Shown one piece after another: positions 37,782-46,824 of a stretch of DNA of 64,000 nucleotides. The stretch lies in assembly GCA_030429205.1 (NCBI GenBank), contig JAUICZ010000001.1, forward strand, positions 124,001 through 188,000, in the 5' to 3' direction. A program made the translations under genes and the position numbers. The DNA comes from Bacteroidia bacterium (GTDB lineage: Bacteria; Bacteroidota; Bacteroidia; Chitinophagales; Chitinophagaceae). The notes below the pieces were generated by a model, which did not search any database, had not been told where the DNA came from, and saw nothing but the letters and a program-made list of their open reading frames with translations. Every line of letters starts with the position of its first letter. Position 1 is the first letter of the stretch.

Positions 37782-38548
37782 GAGTAGTATTTCTTTTGCA
37801 GGTCTACAAAATCGGCAACGGTTAGTTGCTCAGCTCTTTTATCAAAAATAGGGTCTTGTAATGCATCCTTTTCAATTAAAGGCTTCAATGCATTGCGCAA
37901 TGTTTTTCTGCGCTGGCCAAAGGCCGTTTTAACTAATGTTTTAAATCGTTTTCTATCGGTAATATTATATGGGTTGTGGCTGTTCACCATTTTTATCACC
38001 CCGCTTTTCACTTTTGGCGGTGGCGTAAAACTTTTCTCATCTACATCAAACAGGTACTCTATATCAAAGAAGGCCTGTAACAACACACTGAGTATGCCAT
38101 AGACTTTATTGCCCGAATCGGAACAGACCCTCTGTGCCACCTCTTTCTGGAACATGCCTATTACTTCATCAACATGCTCTTCCCAGTCTAACACTTTGAA
38201 GAGTATTTGTGATGAGATATTGTAAGGAAAGTTGCCGATGACACTGAAATGCCCTTCAAAAGGCATATCAGCCTTGAGTATATCTTCCTCAACTATCTTA
38301 TCATTCAATACCGGATATGTAGCTTTTAGGTATGCTACCTTTTCGGTATCAATTTCTATCGCTTTGTAATTAAGGTTCGGCAACTCTATGATGTATTTGG
38401 TGATAGCCCCTCCACCGGGGCCTACTTCTACCAACTGCAAGCCCTCTCTTTCCGGGATTTGCGCTACTATCTTATGACAAACCTGTTCGTCGTGCAAAAA
38501 ATGCTGTCCTAGACTTTTCTTTAATCGGTATGATTGCTGTGCTGCCAA
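37778..38548 (-). CDS. rsmA: 16S rRNA (adenine1518-N6/adenine1519-N6)-dimethyltransferase
   Basis: A 256-residue KsgA/RsmA protein. SAM motif I VEVGPGGGAITK, motif IV GNFPYNISSQIL and the C-terminal RRKTLRNALKPL region are all present. It dimethylates two adjacent adenines near the 3' end of 16S rRNA during 30S maturation. It is the first gene of a two-gene operon and is divergent from the M17 aminopeptidase gene. Confidence 0.97.
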   Translation of the reverse strand: MAAQQSYRLKKSLGQHFLHDEQVCHKIVAQIPEREGLQLVEVGPGGGAITKYIIELPNLNYKAIEIDTEKVAYLKATYPVLNDKIVEEDILKADMPFEGHFSVIGNFPYNISSQILFKVLDWEEHVDEVIGMFQKEVAQRVCSDSGNKVYGILSVLLQAFFDIEYLFDVDEKSFTPPPKVKSGVIKMVNSHNPYNITDRKRFKTLVKTAFGQRRKTLRNALKPLIEKDALQDPIFDKRAEQLTVADFVDLQKKYYS

Positions 38549-38658
38549 TATGTTAAAATATAATTCGTTGTATCTTGTTAAAAAGGCAAATTTAGGTTTT
38601 AACTCAACAACCTTTTAATTTGCAGCTTTCGATTACTCATATCATAGAAACTTAGGAC

Positions 38659-40110
38659 ATGAATTTCAGCATAATACAGAAAAAACCAAAAGACAGCCAA
38701 TTATTAATTATTGGCGATGTGAAAGAACTTAGAAACATAGACCTACTTGAACCTAATGAAAAGACATACGTAAAAAAAGCAGCTGAAGCAGGTGATACAC
38801 TCATCACAATAAACAAGCTAAAGAAATACCTTTTCATATACATTATAGAAGATAAAGGCAACAATACTGATACCAGCGAAGCTATACGCAAGGCTGGAGC
38901 ACGAGTACAGGCAGTTGCAAATCAGTACAAATTGGAGGATTTATGTATTACTAATTACTCTGCAAACAACAAGGCTGCATACATACTAGCAGAAGGTATA
39001 GGCTTAGCTAACTACCAGTTCTTAAAATACAAAGGCGATGCAGACAAGCTAACCTATAGTCTGAAAGCAATTCAGTTTACAGCAGACAGTATAGACCGCA
39101 ATCAAATAGCGCAACTACGCATCATAAATGAAGCGGTTAGCCATTCGCGCAATTTAGTGAATGAGCCTCTTAGCTATTTAACCGCGGTACAGCTTGCGGA
39201 AGAAATAGCTAAAATTGGCAAACAGGCTGGCTTTAGCGTAAAAACACTCAACAAAAAGCAAATTGAAAAAGAAGGGATGGGCGGCTTGCTCGCAGTAAAC
39301 AGAGGAAGCATGCAGCCACCTACCTTTAACATAATGGAGTATAAGCCCAAAGGTGCTATTAACGAACAACCAATTGTACTTGTTGGTAAAGGCGTAGTAT
39401 ATGATACAGGCGGACTTTCGCTAAAACCTACTGCCGCATCTATGGACAGAATGAAAAGCGACATGAGTGGTTCAGCAGTAGTCATAGGTTCAATGTATGC
39501 AGTAGCTAAGATGAAGCTGCCATTACACATAGTAGCATTAGTGCCAGCTTCTGACAACAGACCGGGACAAGATGCTTATGTACCGGGCGACGTTATCACA
39601 ATGTATAGCGGCACAACCGTAGAGGTTTTAAATACTGATGCAGAAGGTAGATTATTGCTTGCTGATGCACTACACTATGCTAAACGCTACAATCCGGAAC
39701 TAGTGTGCGACTTTGCAACACTTACAGGAGCTGCAGCTATAGCAGTAGGGCCTTATGGAATAGTATGCATGGGTACTGCTGAAGACGATACAAAACAACA
39801 ACTGCGCAGCGGTGGTGATCGTCAATACGAACGCCTTGTAGAATACCCGCTTTGGGACGAGTATGGCGCACAATTAAAGTCTGACATCGCTGATATGAAA
39901 AACATTGGCGCCAGAGAAGGCGGTGCAATATCTGCCGGTAAATTCTTGCAGCACTTTACAGATTACCCATGGATGCACTTTGACATTGCCGGCGTATCAT
40001 TCAGCACAGCTAAAAAAGATTATATACCTTCGGGCGGAACTGCGTATGGAGTGCGTATGCTACTAGACTTTTTACAACAACGCAGCCAACAAAACACACA
40101 AGAAGCATAA
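38659..40110 (+). CDS. leucyl aminopeptidase (M17 family)
   Basis: A 483-residue M17 cytosolic aminopeptidase. The metal and catalytic region includes VGKGVVYDTGGLSLKP (the usual KGxxFDSGG has Tyr for Phe and Thr for Ser), MDRMKSDMSGSA and NTDAEGRLLLADAL, so the two-metal site is intact. No signal peptide is seen, fitting a cytoplasmic role in peptide turnover. It is 12 bases upstream of pdxA, so the two may share a transcript. Confidence 0.95.
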   Translation: MNFSIIQKKPKDSQLLIIGDVKELRNIDLLEPNEKTYVKKAAEAGDTLITINKLKKYLFIYIIEDKGNNTDTSEAIRKAGARVQAVANQYKLEDLCITNYSANNKAAYILAEGIGLANYQFLKYKGDADKLTYSLKAIQFTADSIDRNQIAQLRIINEAVSHSRNLVNEPLSYLTAVQLAEEIAKIGKQAGFSVKTLNKKQIEKEGMGGLLAVNRGSMQPPTFNIMEYKPKGAINEQPIVLVGKGVVYDTGGLSLKPTAASMDRMKSDMSGSAVVIGSMYAVAKMKLPLHIVALVPASDNRPGQDAYVPGDVITMYSGTTVEVLNTDAEGRLLLADALHYAKRYNPELVCDFATLTGAAAIAVGPYGIVCMGTAEDDTKQQLRSGGDRQYERLVEYPLWDEYGAQLKSDIADMKNIGAREGGAISAGKFLQHFTDYPWMHFDIAGVSFSTAKKDYIPSGGTAYGVRMLLDFLQQRSQQNTQEA

Positions 40111-40122
40111 GAACATTAAGAG

Positions 40123-41202
40123 ATGCACGTACAAGCAGAGAAACCGGTTATCGGTATTACAATAGGAGATTTGAATGGTATTGGTCCGGAAGTGATCATA
40201 AAAACTTTTGCTGACAACCGTATTATTGAACGTTGTACACCAGTCATATTTTCATCGAGCAAAGTGATCAACTTTTACAGAAAAGCTTTGCATCAGAACT
40301 TCAATTTCCACAGCACAAAAGACTTGTCTCAACTCAACTTGAAACAAGTAAATGTCTTTAGCTGTTGGGAAGAAGAGGTGCCAATACAACCCGGACAACT
40401 AACAGAGATCAGCGGAAAATACGCTGTTCGCTCGTTAAATGTTGCAGCGCAATGTTTGAAAGATGGTCAGATAGAGGCATTGGTAACTGCACCGATCCAC
40501 AAGGCTAATACGAATATTCCTGATTTCCCGTACACGGGTCATACACCTTTCTTACAAGATAAGTTTGGAGCAAAGGATGTAGTGATGTTATTATTCCATA
40601 ACGACCTTCGTGTGGCTCTGGCAACAGAACATATTCCGATCGCTAATGTAGCATCACAAATAACCAAAGAACATCTGACTAATAAACTAAACATCCTAAA
40701 AGAGAGTTTAGTAAAAGACTTTGGTATTGATAAACCAAAGATCGCTATACTGGGATTGAACCCACACGCAGGTGATAATGGAGAAATTGGCAAAGAAGAA
40801 GAAGAGGTAATAAAGCCATTGATAGAAAACCTCCAGCAATCAGGCGACTTGGTGTTTGGCCCTTATGGTGCTGATGCGTTTTTTGCACGTGCCAGCTACA
40901 AAGAGTTTGATGCCGTACTGGCTATGTATCACGACCAGGGATTGGTTGGTTTTAAAACACTGGCAGAAGGCAAAGGCGTAAACTATACGGCAGGTATTCC
41001 TGTCGTGCGCACATCACCTGACCATGGTACAGGTTTTGAAATAGCAGGTAAGGACCTTGCAGACGAAAGCTCTTTCAGAGAAGCGGTATTTAAAGCGATG
41101 GACATCATCCACCAGCGAAAAGAATATGCTGAGTATACGGCCAACCCGCTGCAACGTAGCGAACCTCCGAGAAGAGGTAAAAGACCCGAAGTTTCTGAAT
41201 AA
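40123..41202 (+). CDS. pdxA: 4-hydroxythreonine-4-phosphate dehydrogenase
   Basis: A 359-residue PdxA, typical length. Landmarks include IGITIGDLNGIGPEVI at the N-terminus, YTGHTPFLQDKFG, GLNPHAGDNGEIGKEE and MYHDQGLVGFKTL, with conserved metal-binding His residues. It oxidises 4-phosphohydroxy-L-threonine in the DXP-dependent route to pyridoxal phosphate. A terminator follows the stop within 10 bases. Confidence 0.97.
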   Translation: MHVQAEKPVIGITIGDLNGIGPEVIIKTFADNRIIERCTPVIFSSSKVINFYRKALHQNFNFHSTKDLSQLNLKQVNVFSCWEEEVPIQPGQLTEISGKYAVRSLNVAAQCLKDGQIEALVTAPIHKANTNIPDFPYTGHTPFLQDKFGAKDVVMLLFHNDLRVALATEHIPIANVASQITKEHLTNKLNILKESLVKDFGIDKPKIAILGLNPHAGDNGEIGKEEEEVIKPLIENLQQSGDLVFGPYGADAFFARASYKEFDAVLAMYHDQGLVGFKTLAEGKGVNYTAGIPVVRTSPDHGTGFEIAGKDLADESSFREAVFKAMDIIHQRKEYAEYTANPLQRSEPPRRGKRPEVSE

Positions 41203-41210
41203 AACATATA

Positions 41211-41240
41211 ATCCCGTTCGAATAATCGAACGGGATTTTT
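41211..41240 (+). terminator. intrinsic terminator of pdxA
   Basis: ATCCCGTTCG (41211-41220) pairs with CGAACGGGAT (41227-41236) around an AATAAT loop, followed by a T run to 41241. Confidence 0.9.
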
Positions 41241-41287
41241 TGAATATCCTTTGACAATATCGAAACTCAGAACACGTAAATTACAAC

Positions 41288-41716
41288 ATGCGATTATTAC
41301 TACTTCTGACACTCTTGTTATTATCAAACTATATCACAATGGCACAAACCGAATACCTTAGTGTTGCGATACGAACGGGTAAAGGAGTTGTAATAAACGA
41401 TAAAATGGTAACCAAACCTCCTTATATACTTACCGATACTACTGCAGGAACTAAATATATTATCAATAGGAAACGGACAACTATAAAAGCTGTAGATAGC
41501 AATGGTAAAAAAATGTGGAAGAAAGATCCTCAAAAAAGCTTAGGTATGAGTCGTTTTAAAAATTATAGAACTAATAACCCATACATAGAGTATATAAAAT
41601 TTAGTATTGACAATGAAACAAATAAACCTAGCAAACTTTCCATTCGATATAACAATTCACAGTTTGGGCATGTTCACTTAAAAGATGGTACGTTTCATTT
41701 TGAAGGACAAGATTAA
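41288..41716 (+). CDS. secreted protein of unknown function
   Basis: A 142-residue protein with a signal peptide (LLLLLTLLLLSNYITMAQ). The rest is basic and polar and alternates short beta-prone stretches; no domain was recognised. It lies alone between the pdxA terminator and the THUMP methyltransferase gene. The frame and signal peptide support a real gene. Confidence 0.6.
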   Translation: MRLLLLLTLLLLSNYITMAQTEYLSVAIRTGKGVVINDKMVTKPPYILTDTTAGTKYIINRKRTTIKAVDSNGKKMWKKDPQKSLGMSRFKNYRTNNPYIEYIKFSIDNETNKPSKLSIRYNNSQFGHVHLKDGTFHFEGQD

Positions 41717-41766
41717 CCATAATTTGAGTTTAAACGAACTGTAGTGTATTCTTCGCAGCACAATAC

Positions 41767-41774
41767 TACCTTTG
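41767..41774 (+). promoter_or_regulatory. -7 promoter box close to the methyltransferase start
   Basis: TACCTTTG matches TAnnTTTG and ends 5 bases before the ATG at 41780. Transcription should start at or just inside the ATG, which suggests a leaderless mRNA, or a later true start codon. Confidence 0.45.
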
Positions 41775-41779
41775 CAGCC

Positions 41780-42952
41780 ATGTCTTTTTACAATACCAAG
41801 TCGGCGATAGTAATTACCTGTAACAACAGGTTAGCACCTTATGTAGAGCAAGAGGTTAAAGCATTAGGCTATACAGTTGACGAAACATTTGCTACAGGTG
41901 TACGCATGACGGGTACTATGAAAGATTGCGTTCGGTTAAACCTGCACCTGCGTTGTGCCAGCCAGGTATTGTATCGTATCAAAGAGTTCAACGCTGTAAA
42001 TGCCAACCAACTTTATCGCGGTGTAAACAGTTATGCATGGGAAGACCTGCTCTTACACGACGGTTATTTTTCTATCACCAGCAATGTTTACAACGACACC
42101 ATCAACAATAATATGTTTGCCAACCTGAAGGTAAAAGATGCTATCGTAGACAGAATGATGCAGGCACATGGTAAACGTCCTGATACGGGTGCAGATCTAT
42201 CGAAAGCAGTGATACATTTGTTTTGGGAGCTGAATAAGGCATCGTTGTTTATAGACACTTCAGGTAATTCTTTAGCGCGGCATGGTTACAGAAAGATACC
42301 GGGAGAAGCACCCATGCTGGAAGCATTGGCAGCGGCTACTATACTGGCCAGTAAATGGGACAAGAAATCTCCTTTTGTCAACCCCATGTGCGGCTCGGGA
42401 ACATTAGCTATTGAGGCAGCGCTGATCGCTACCAATACCGCACCGGGAGTCTTTAGGACAAACTATGGTTTTATGCATATACAAGGGTATGATGAAGACC
42501 ATTATTTAGCAGAAAGAGGCACACTGGAAAACGAAATTCAGGACGATATACCCGGCCTACGCATCGTCGCTACCGACCATAGCAAACAGGCCATCATCAA
42601 TGCTGAGAAAAATGCCAAAGCAGCAGGTGTGGCAGACATTATAGAATTCAACAAAGTAGATTTTGCAGACACACATGTACCACCCGATGCAGGCGGCGTA
42701 GTTTTTCTAAACCCCGAATACGGAGAACGATTAGGAGAGGAGGTTGAGCTACAAGAAACCTACAAACGCATCGGCGATTTTATGAAACAAAAATGCGGTG
42801 GATACCATGGGTATATCTTCACGGGTAATATGGCACTGGCTAAAAAAGTAGGATTAAAAGCCAACAGGCGCATAGAGTTTTACAATGGTAAAATTGACTG
42901 TCGGTTATTACAATACGAATTATACGCAGGTACTAAAAGAACGGATAAGTAA
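41780..42952 (+). CDS. THUMP-domain class I SAM-dependent RNA methyltransferase (RlmL-like)
   Basis: A 390-residue protein. The THUMP RNA-binding region (about 40-150) is followed by an UPF0020/RlmL-type methyltransferase with motif I-like FVNPMCGSGTLAIEAAL and motif IV as NPEYGERLGEE. The usual motif IV is NPPY, so the second Pro is Glu here. Homologues modify guanine N2 in rRNA. An in-frame codon at 41744 would extend it, but the ATG at 41780 fits the family N-terminus better. Confidence 0.9.
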   Translation: MSFYNTKSAIVITCNNRLAPYVEQEVKALGYTVDETFATGVRMTGTMKDCVRLNLHLRCASQVLYRIKEFNAVNANQLYRGVNSYAWEDLLLHDGYFSITSNVYNDTINNNMFANLKVKDAIVDRMMQAHGKRPDTGADLSKAVIHLFWELNKASLFIDTSGNSLARHGYRKIPGEAPMLEALAAATILASKWDKKSPFVNPMCGSGTLAIEAALIATNTAPGVFRTNYGFMHIQGYDEDHYLAERGTLENEIQDDIPGLRIVATDHSKQAIINAEKNAKAAGVADIIEFNKVDFADTHVPPDAGGVVFLNPEYGERLGEEVELQETYKRIGDFMKQKCGGYHGYIFTGNMALAKKVGLKANRRIEFYNGKIDCRLLQYELYAGTKRTDK

Positions 42953-42976
42953 GCGTAATGCTTTATCTTTAATACC

Positions 42977-43114
42977 ATGACCATTTATCTCCCCGGATGG
43001 GGCCTGTACCTTATTGTTTACTTTATTTGGCTAGCCAGAAAAAAGCCATACAAACGTACCGTTACAAGACATTTCTCCTGTGGAGATTTTGAGATAGTAA
43101 CTAAACGGTGGTAA
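42977..43114 (+). CDS. possible 45-residue single-pass membrane protein
   Basis: A short open frame from ATG 42977 to TAA 43112-43114. It starts MTIYLPGWGLYLIVYFIWLA, a hydrophobic helix, and continues with a basic tail (RKKPYKRTVTRHF) that follows the positive-inside pattern. It fills most of the 178-base gap between the methyltransferase gene and the converging gene. TATCTTTA, one base off the -7 consensus, lies shortly upstream. It could still be chance; comparative data are needed. Confidence 0.4.
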   Translation: MTIYLPGWGLYLIVYFIWLARKKPYKRTVTRHFSCGDFEIVTKRW

Positions 43115-43130
43115 TCAGTTCAAAAAAGTA

Positions 43131-43550
43131 TTAATATTCACTATAGTCAATCACCTCAATGCCCCTGCTTTCTAATTCCTTTATAAGCAGCCTTCTTTCT
43201 CGTTTCCACAAAAATGATAGCGTTCCATACTCTCCGTTTTTCAACTTAAAATTCAAACCTGCCCTAGGTCCGAAACCAATTGGCCTGTAATACACTTTTT
43301 TAATATCAACTATATTCAAAACATCTTTCTTCTCAATAGGATTAAACATAGGGACTATCGAAATAGTGTCTTTGCTAAAACGAAATATATCAGTATTTAA
43401 AGCATAGAATAACGCACCTACAGCTAAGACAATCGGTATATAAGGTAGTGCTTTACCCTTGGAAGCTAACATCATGATGACCCACATAACGACACTGAGG
43501 AGTTGATTGTACCAAAAACTCTTGTAACCTATTGTGATGTTCTCTTTCAC
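43131..43550 (-). CDS. small membrane protein with PH-like C-terminal part
   Basis: A 139-residue protein with two hydrophobic segments (about 17-30 and 36-53) followed by a beta-rich cytoplasmic-type domain (FRFSKDTISIVPMFNPIEKKDVLNI), resembling bacterial PH-like membrane proteins. It starts with GTG at 43550, directly after the TAG of the DUF2130 gene with no base between, so translation is probably coupled. The function is unknown. Confidence 0.62.
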   Translation of the reverse strand: MKENITIGYKSFWYNQLLSVVMWVIMMLASKGKALPYIPIVLAVGALFYALNTDIFRFSKDTISIVPMFNPIEKKDVLNIVDIKKVYYRPIGFGPRAGLNFKLKNGEYGTLSFLWKRERRLLIKELESRGIEVIDYSEY

Positions 43551-44747
43551 CTATTCATCCCCTTCCTCCAACAGATTAATATCAATACCATCCATACCCG
43601 CTATACCATCTATAGAGCCGCGTATGTGAGTAGAGCTTAATAGGATCTTATCCAGTTGCTTTTCACGTGCTTTCCAGATGCGCTCCATTGCGTCGCGCTC
43701 TTTTTGTATTGACATCCGCATAGACATAAACCCTTCGCGCATGGCCTTCCATTGTTCTCCAAACTCCGCACCTGTCAGGTATTCGTATAGCAGGCTCATT
43801 TTATCGCCCATATTTTCTTTGCTCTTGGTGGCATTGTACACCTTTAAGACGCCTTCCCTCAACACATGCGCCACTGCTTTTACTTCTGTAAATGAACATA
43901 CCCACACACCGTCTACCTCACCGAAAGTATCCATGTCTTTAGGCATGGCTTGTGTAACTATCACCGCCAGCTCTGCACCTTGGCTGCGCATATCTGCTTT
44001 TAGCTTGTCTATCCACTCTTTACTAAAGTCTTTAGTACGCTTACTCTCGTAGATGATCTTACCGCACTCCTGCCCCATATTGTTACGCACAATTTGTATA
44101 CAGTCGGCCCCACGCTTACCTTTACTCACCTCGCTAATGACATCAAACGGGAAGGTAGTTTGCAAGAGCTCTTCCAATGCCAGCTCCTGTACTTCTCCCT
44201 GCAACTGCATAGAGCCCTGTTGTGCTTTACGCACTGCCTCTTCGGCTATTTTCTTCTGATCTTCCAGCTGCTTGCGCAGTTCTTTAAATCTCAGGTCGTT
44301 CTTTTCTTCTTCCTGTTTGCGTATCTGGTCTGCCAGCTTATCACTTTCTTCCTGTAGCTTTTTCTGCAGCTGTATCTCCAGCTCCTGCTCTTTATCCTTC
44401 AGCTCACGTTCTCTTTTTAAGAAAGCCAGTTCTTTTTCACGGGACTCTTTCAGCTTCTCTTCATTTTCAGCATTCTGCTCCTGCAGCACCTTCATCTGCG
44501 TTTCATAGTCACCTTCCAGCTTCTTTTTTATCTGTGCTTCTATCTGCTCCTGCACCTTCTTACGCTCTGCTACCAGCAGTTTTTGGGCATCTTCGTCTTT
44601 CTGATCCAGCAGCTTCTGGTACTCTTCATCTTTTTTACGCTTCCAGTCGTTCATCTTGGCACGCAGCTGGTTTTCCACCTCCACACGTATAGCCTCATTG
44701 GGCTGAAATTCGTTACCGCACTGCGGGCATTTTATCAAATTATCCAT
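43551..44747 (-). CDS. DUF2130 domain-containing protein
   Basis: A 398-residue protein. It opens with a CPQCGNEF zinc-ribbon half, continues as a long charged coiled coil (about residues 20-190), and ends in a DUF2130 domain. In that domain GADCIQIV and GKIIYESKRTK give a D...ExK pattern reminiscent of PD-(D/E)XK nucleases (own reading). The family is widespread and uncharacterised to my knowledge. It is the first gene of a two-gene operon with the membrane protein. Confidence 0.85.
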   Translation of the reverse strand: MDNLIKCPQCGNEFQPNEAIRVEVENQLRAKMNDWKRKKDEEYQKLLDQKDEDAQKLLVAERKKVQEQIEAQIKKKLEGDYETQMKVLQEQNAENEEKLKESREKELAFLKRERELKDKEQELEIQLQKKLQEESDKLADQIRKQEEEKNDLRFKELRKQLEDQKKIAEEAVRKAQQGSMQLQGEVQELALEELLQTTFPFDVISEVSKGKRGADCIQIVRNNMGQECGKIIYESKRTKDFSKEWIDKLKADMRSQGAELAVIVTQAMPKDMDTFGEVDGVWVCSFTEVKAVAHVLREGVLKVYNATKSKENMGDKMSLLYEYLTGAEFGEQWKAMREGFMSMRMSIQKERDAMERIWKAREKQLDKILLSSTHIRGSIDGIAGMDGIDINLLEEGDE

Positions 44748-44827
44748 ATCTATTCTTGGGTATCAGCAAAATACAAAGTTCTTATTTTATGATTAACCGT
44801 ATAGCTTATTAATTTTACCTGTTATAG

Positions 44828-46738
44828 ATGCCTGTTTTGAGGAAATTCATCGTCATATCGTATTGTTTGCTGTTTACTCTTAGCAGCTATGCCCAAGTGC
44901 CGCAAAGTGCTGTTAAAAAGTTTAATGCAGCTATTAAGCTGCGCCTGAAGAAGCAAGACAGTGCTGCTTATGTTATGATGCATAGTGCCATAAAAGACCA
45001 TGGCAGCTATATTGATGCCTACAGCAAACTGGGACAATGGTACTTTACAGACAGGCAATATGATAAGGCTGTAGATGTATTTGTGCAGGCCAGCAGGTAT
45101 TGTAAGGACGGTCATAATGCGTTTGCCCTGCCACTGGCGCGCTCATTACTGTACGATTACAAGCCCACGCAGGCATTACAACTCATTGTATCACACAGCA
45201 GCGGAAAAGATGCCCCCAAAGAGTGGAAAGGTTTGCACCGACAAGCCAGCTTCATGCAAACCACACTCAACAACATGCTGAAGGACACTGTATTCAACCT
45301 GGGAGTACGCATCAACACACCATACCCTGAAATGCACCCAGCCATATCTGCAGATACAATGGAGCTTTACTACACCCGCATGGTGAACAATGTAGACATG
45401 GATTGCTTTAAAACCACCAGAGATAGTTGTGGTGGATGGTTCTCTGGCGGAAACCTGGGTGAACCTACGAACACTCTCAACCACGAAGCCGCTCAAAGCA
45501 TTTCGGCCGATGGGCACTACCTGTTCTTTATGCGTTGTGACAACCGTAGTGAAAATGGTTGGGACCAAGGCGGTTGCGACCTGTACATGGCATACACACC
45601 AGACAGTATATGGACCAATGCACAAAGCTTTGGTGCTACCATAAACACACCTGCATACGAAGGAATGCCTTGCCTTTCTCCGGACAATCGTGACTTATAT
45701 TTCGTGAGTGATAGAGAAGGTGGTTTTGGCGGTTTGGACATTTGGGTATCTCGTTTTGAGAATGGGCTATGGCAGTTGCCCCGCAATCTAGGGGCTGAAA
45801 TAAATACAGCAGGCGATGAGACAGCTCCGTTCATACACATCGATAACCGCACTCTTTACTTCTCCAGCAATGGGTTAACAGGTATGGGTGGTGCAGACTT
45901 ATACTATTGTCGCCGTACCGGAGATACCACATGGTCGCGACCTAAAAATATGGGCTACCCTATTAACACCACGGCCAATGAAGAAAGCATCAGCATTACC
46001 ATAGACGGTAAAAAAGCATACATAGCATCGGATAGAGATAGCGTGGAAGGCAACTATGACATTTACGAAACCAATATGCCGTTATATGCACAACCCGTGC
46101 CTGTAGCTGTCATTAAAGGTTTTGCCTACGATAGCCTGAGCAAAGAAAAGCTGACACTTACTGCCGTCAACATCAGTGACGCTTTAACGGGAGAACACTT
46201 ATACCGCTTTGTTTCTAACCGTGGCGATGGTAGTTACATGATCACGTTACCGGTAGGCAGAAACTATGTATATACCGCAGATCGAGTAAACTATTCTGAA
46301 ATAACAGACACCATACATCTGGCTGATGTAAAGCAAGAGGCAGGTGAACATATAGAAAAAAACATACCACTACTACCTTACGACTACTTAGCACCGATTA
46401 ACGATAGCCTGATTGCAACCCTGCAATTTGTCATGAACCAGAAAGAGTTAACAGACACGCTGAGGTCGCAAATACAAGACGCTATTTATCCCTGGATGCA
46501 GGAAACAGGATACACAGTAATCGTCAACGGGTATACAGACGATACCGGCACGCCAATGATCAATGAAGAACTTTCTACCATGCGTGCGCAACTAATTGCG
46601 GATGAACTGGAAGCCTACGATATTGACCCAGTAAACATGGCAGTACATGGTTATGGCGAGTTAAACCCCAAGGCTTCGAACGATACGGAAATCGGTCGGG
46701 ATGTTAACAGGCGCGTAGAAGTTATCATCAGACGATGA
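44828..46738 (+). CDS. PorE-like OmpA-family protein with TPR and PD40 repeats
   Basis: A 636-residue protein with a signal peptide. The order is TPR-like helices (about 25-130), a PD40 beta propeller (about 165-420, with repeated PCLSPDNRDLYFVSDREGG and FIHIDNRTLYFSSNG blades), a carboxypeptidase regulatory-like domain (about 430-510), and an OmpA peptidoglycan-binding domain (about 530-636, ending DVNRRVEVIIRR). This is the domain order of the T9SS component PorE, which links the secretion complex to peptidoglycan. Several paralogues of this type exist per genome, so calling it the true PorE is not safe. Confidence 0.8.
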   Translation: MPVLRKFIVISYCLLFTLSSYAQVPQSAVKKFNAAIKLRLKKQDSAAYVMMHSAIKDHGSYIDAYSKLGQWYFTDRQYDKAVDVFVQASRYCKDGHNAFALPLARSLLYDYKPTQALQLIVSHSSGKDAPKEWKGLHRQASFMQTTLNNMLKDTVFNLGVRINTPYPEMHPAISADTMELYYTRMVNNVDMDCFKTTRDSCGGWFSGGNLGEPTNTLNHEAAQSISADGHYLFFMRCDNRSENGWDQGGCDLYMAYTPDSIWTNAQSFGATINTPAYEGMPCLSPDNRDLYFVSDREGGFGGLDIWVSRFENGLWQLPRNLGAEINTAGDETAPFIHIDNRTLYFSSNGLTGMGGADLYYCRRTGDTTWSRPKNMGYPINTTANEESISITIDGKKAYIASDRDSVEGNYDIYETNMPLYAQPVPVAVIKGFAYDSLSKEKLTLTAVNISDALTGEHLYRFVSNRGDGSYMITLPVGRNYVYTADRVNYSEITDTIHLADVKQEAGEHIEKNIPLLPYDYLAPINDSLIATLQFVMNQKELTDTLRSQIQDAIYPWMQETGYTVIVNGYTDDTGTPMINEELSTMRAQLIADELEAYDIDPVNMAVHGYGELNPKASNDTEIGRDVNRRVEVIIRR

Positions 46739-46824
46739 CACATCATCTTTATACAGATACATAACGTAAAAACTCTTTGTTTTTTTCTACTTTTATTGCT
46801 CATAAAATCTAAAGGAACAATAGT

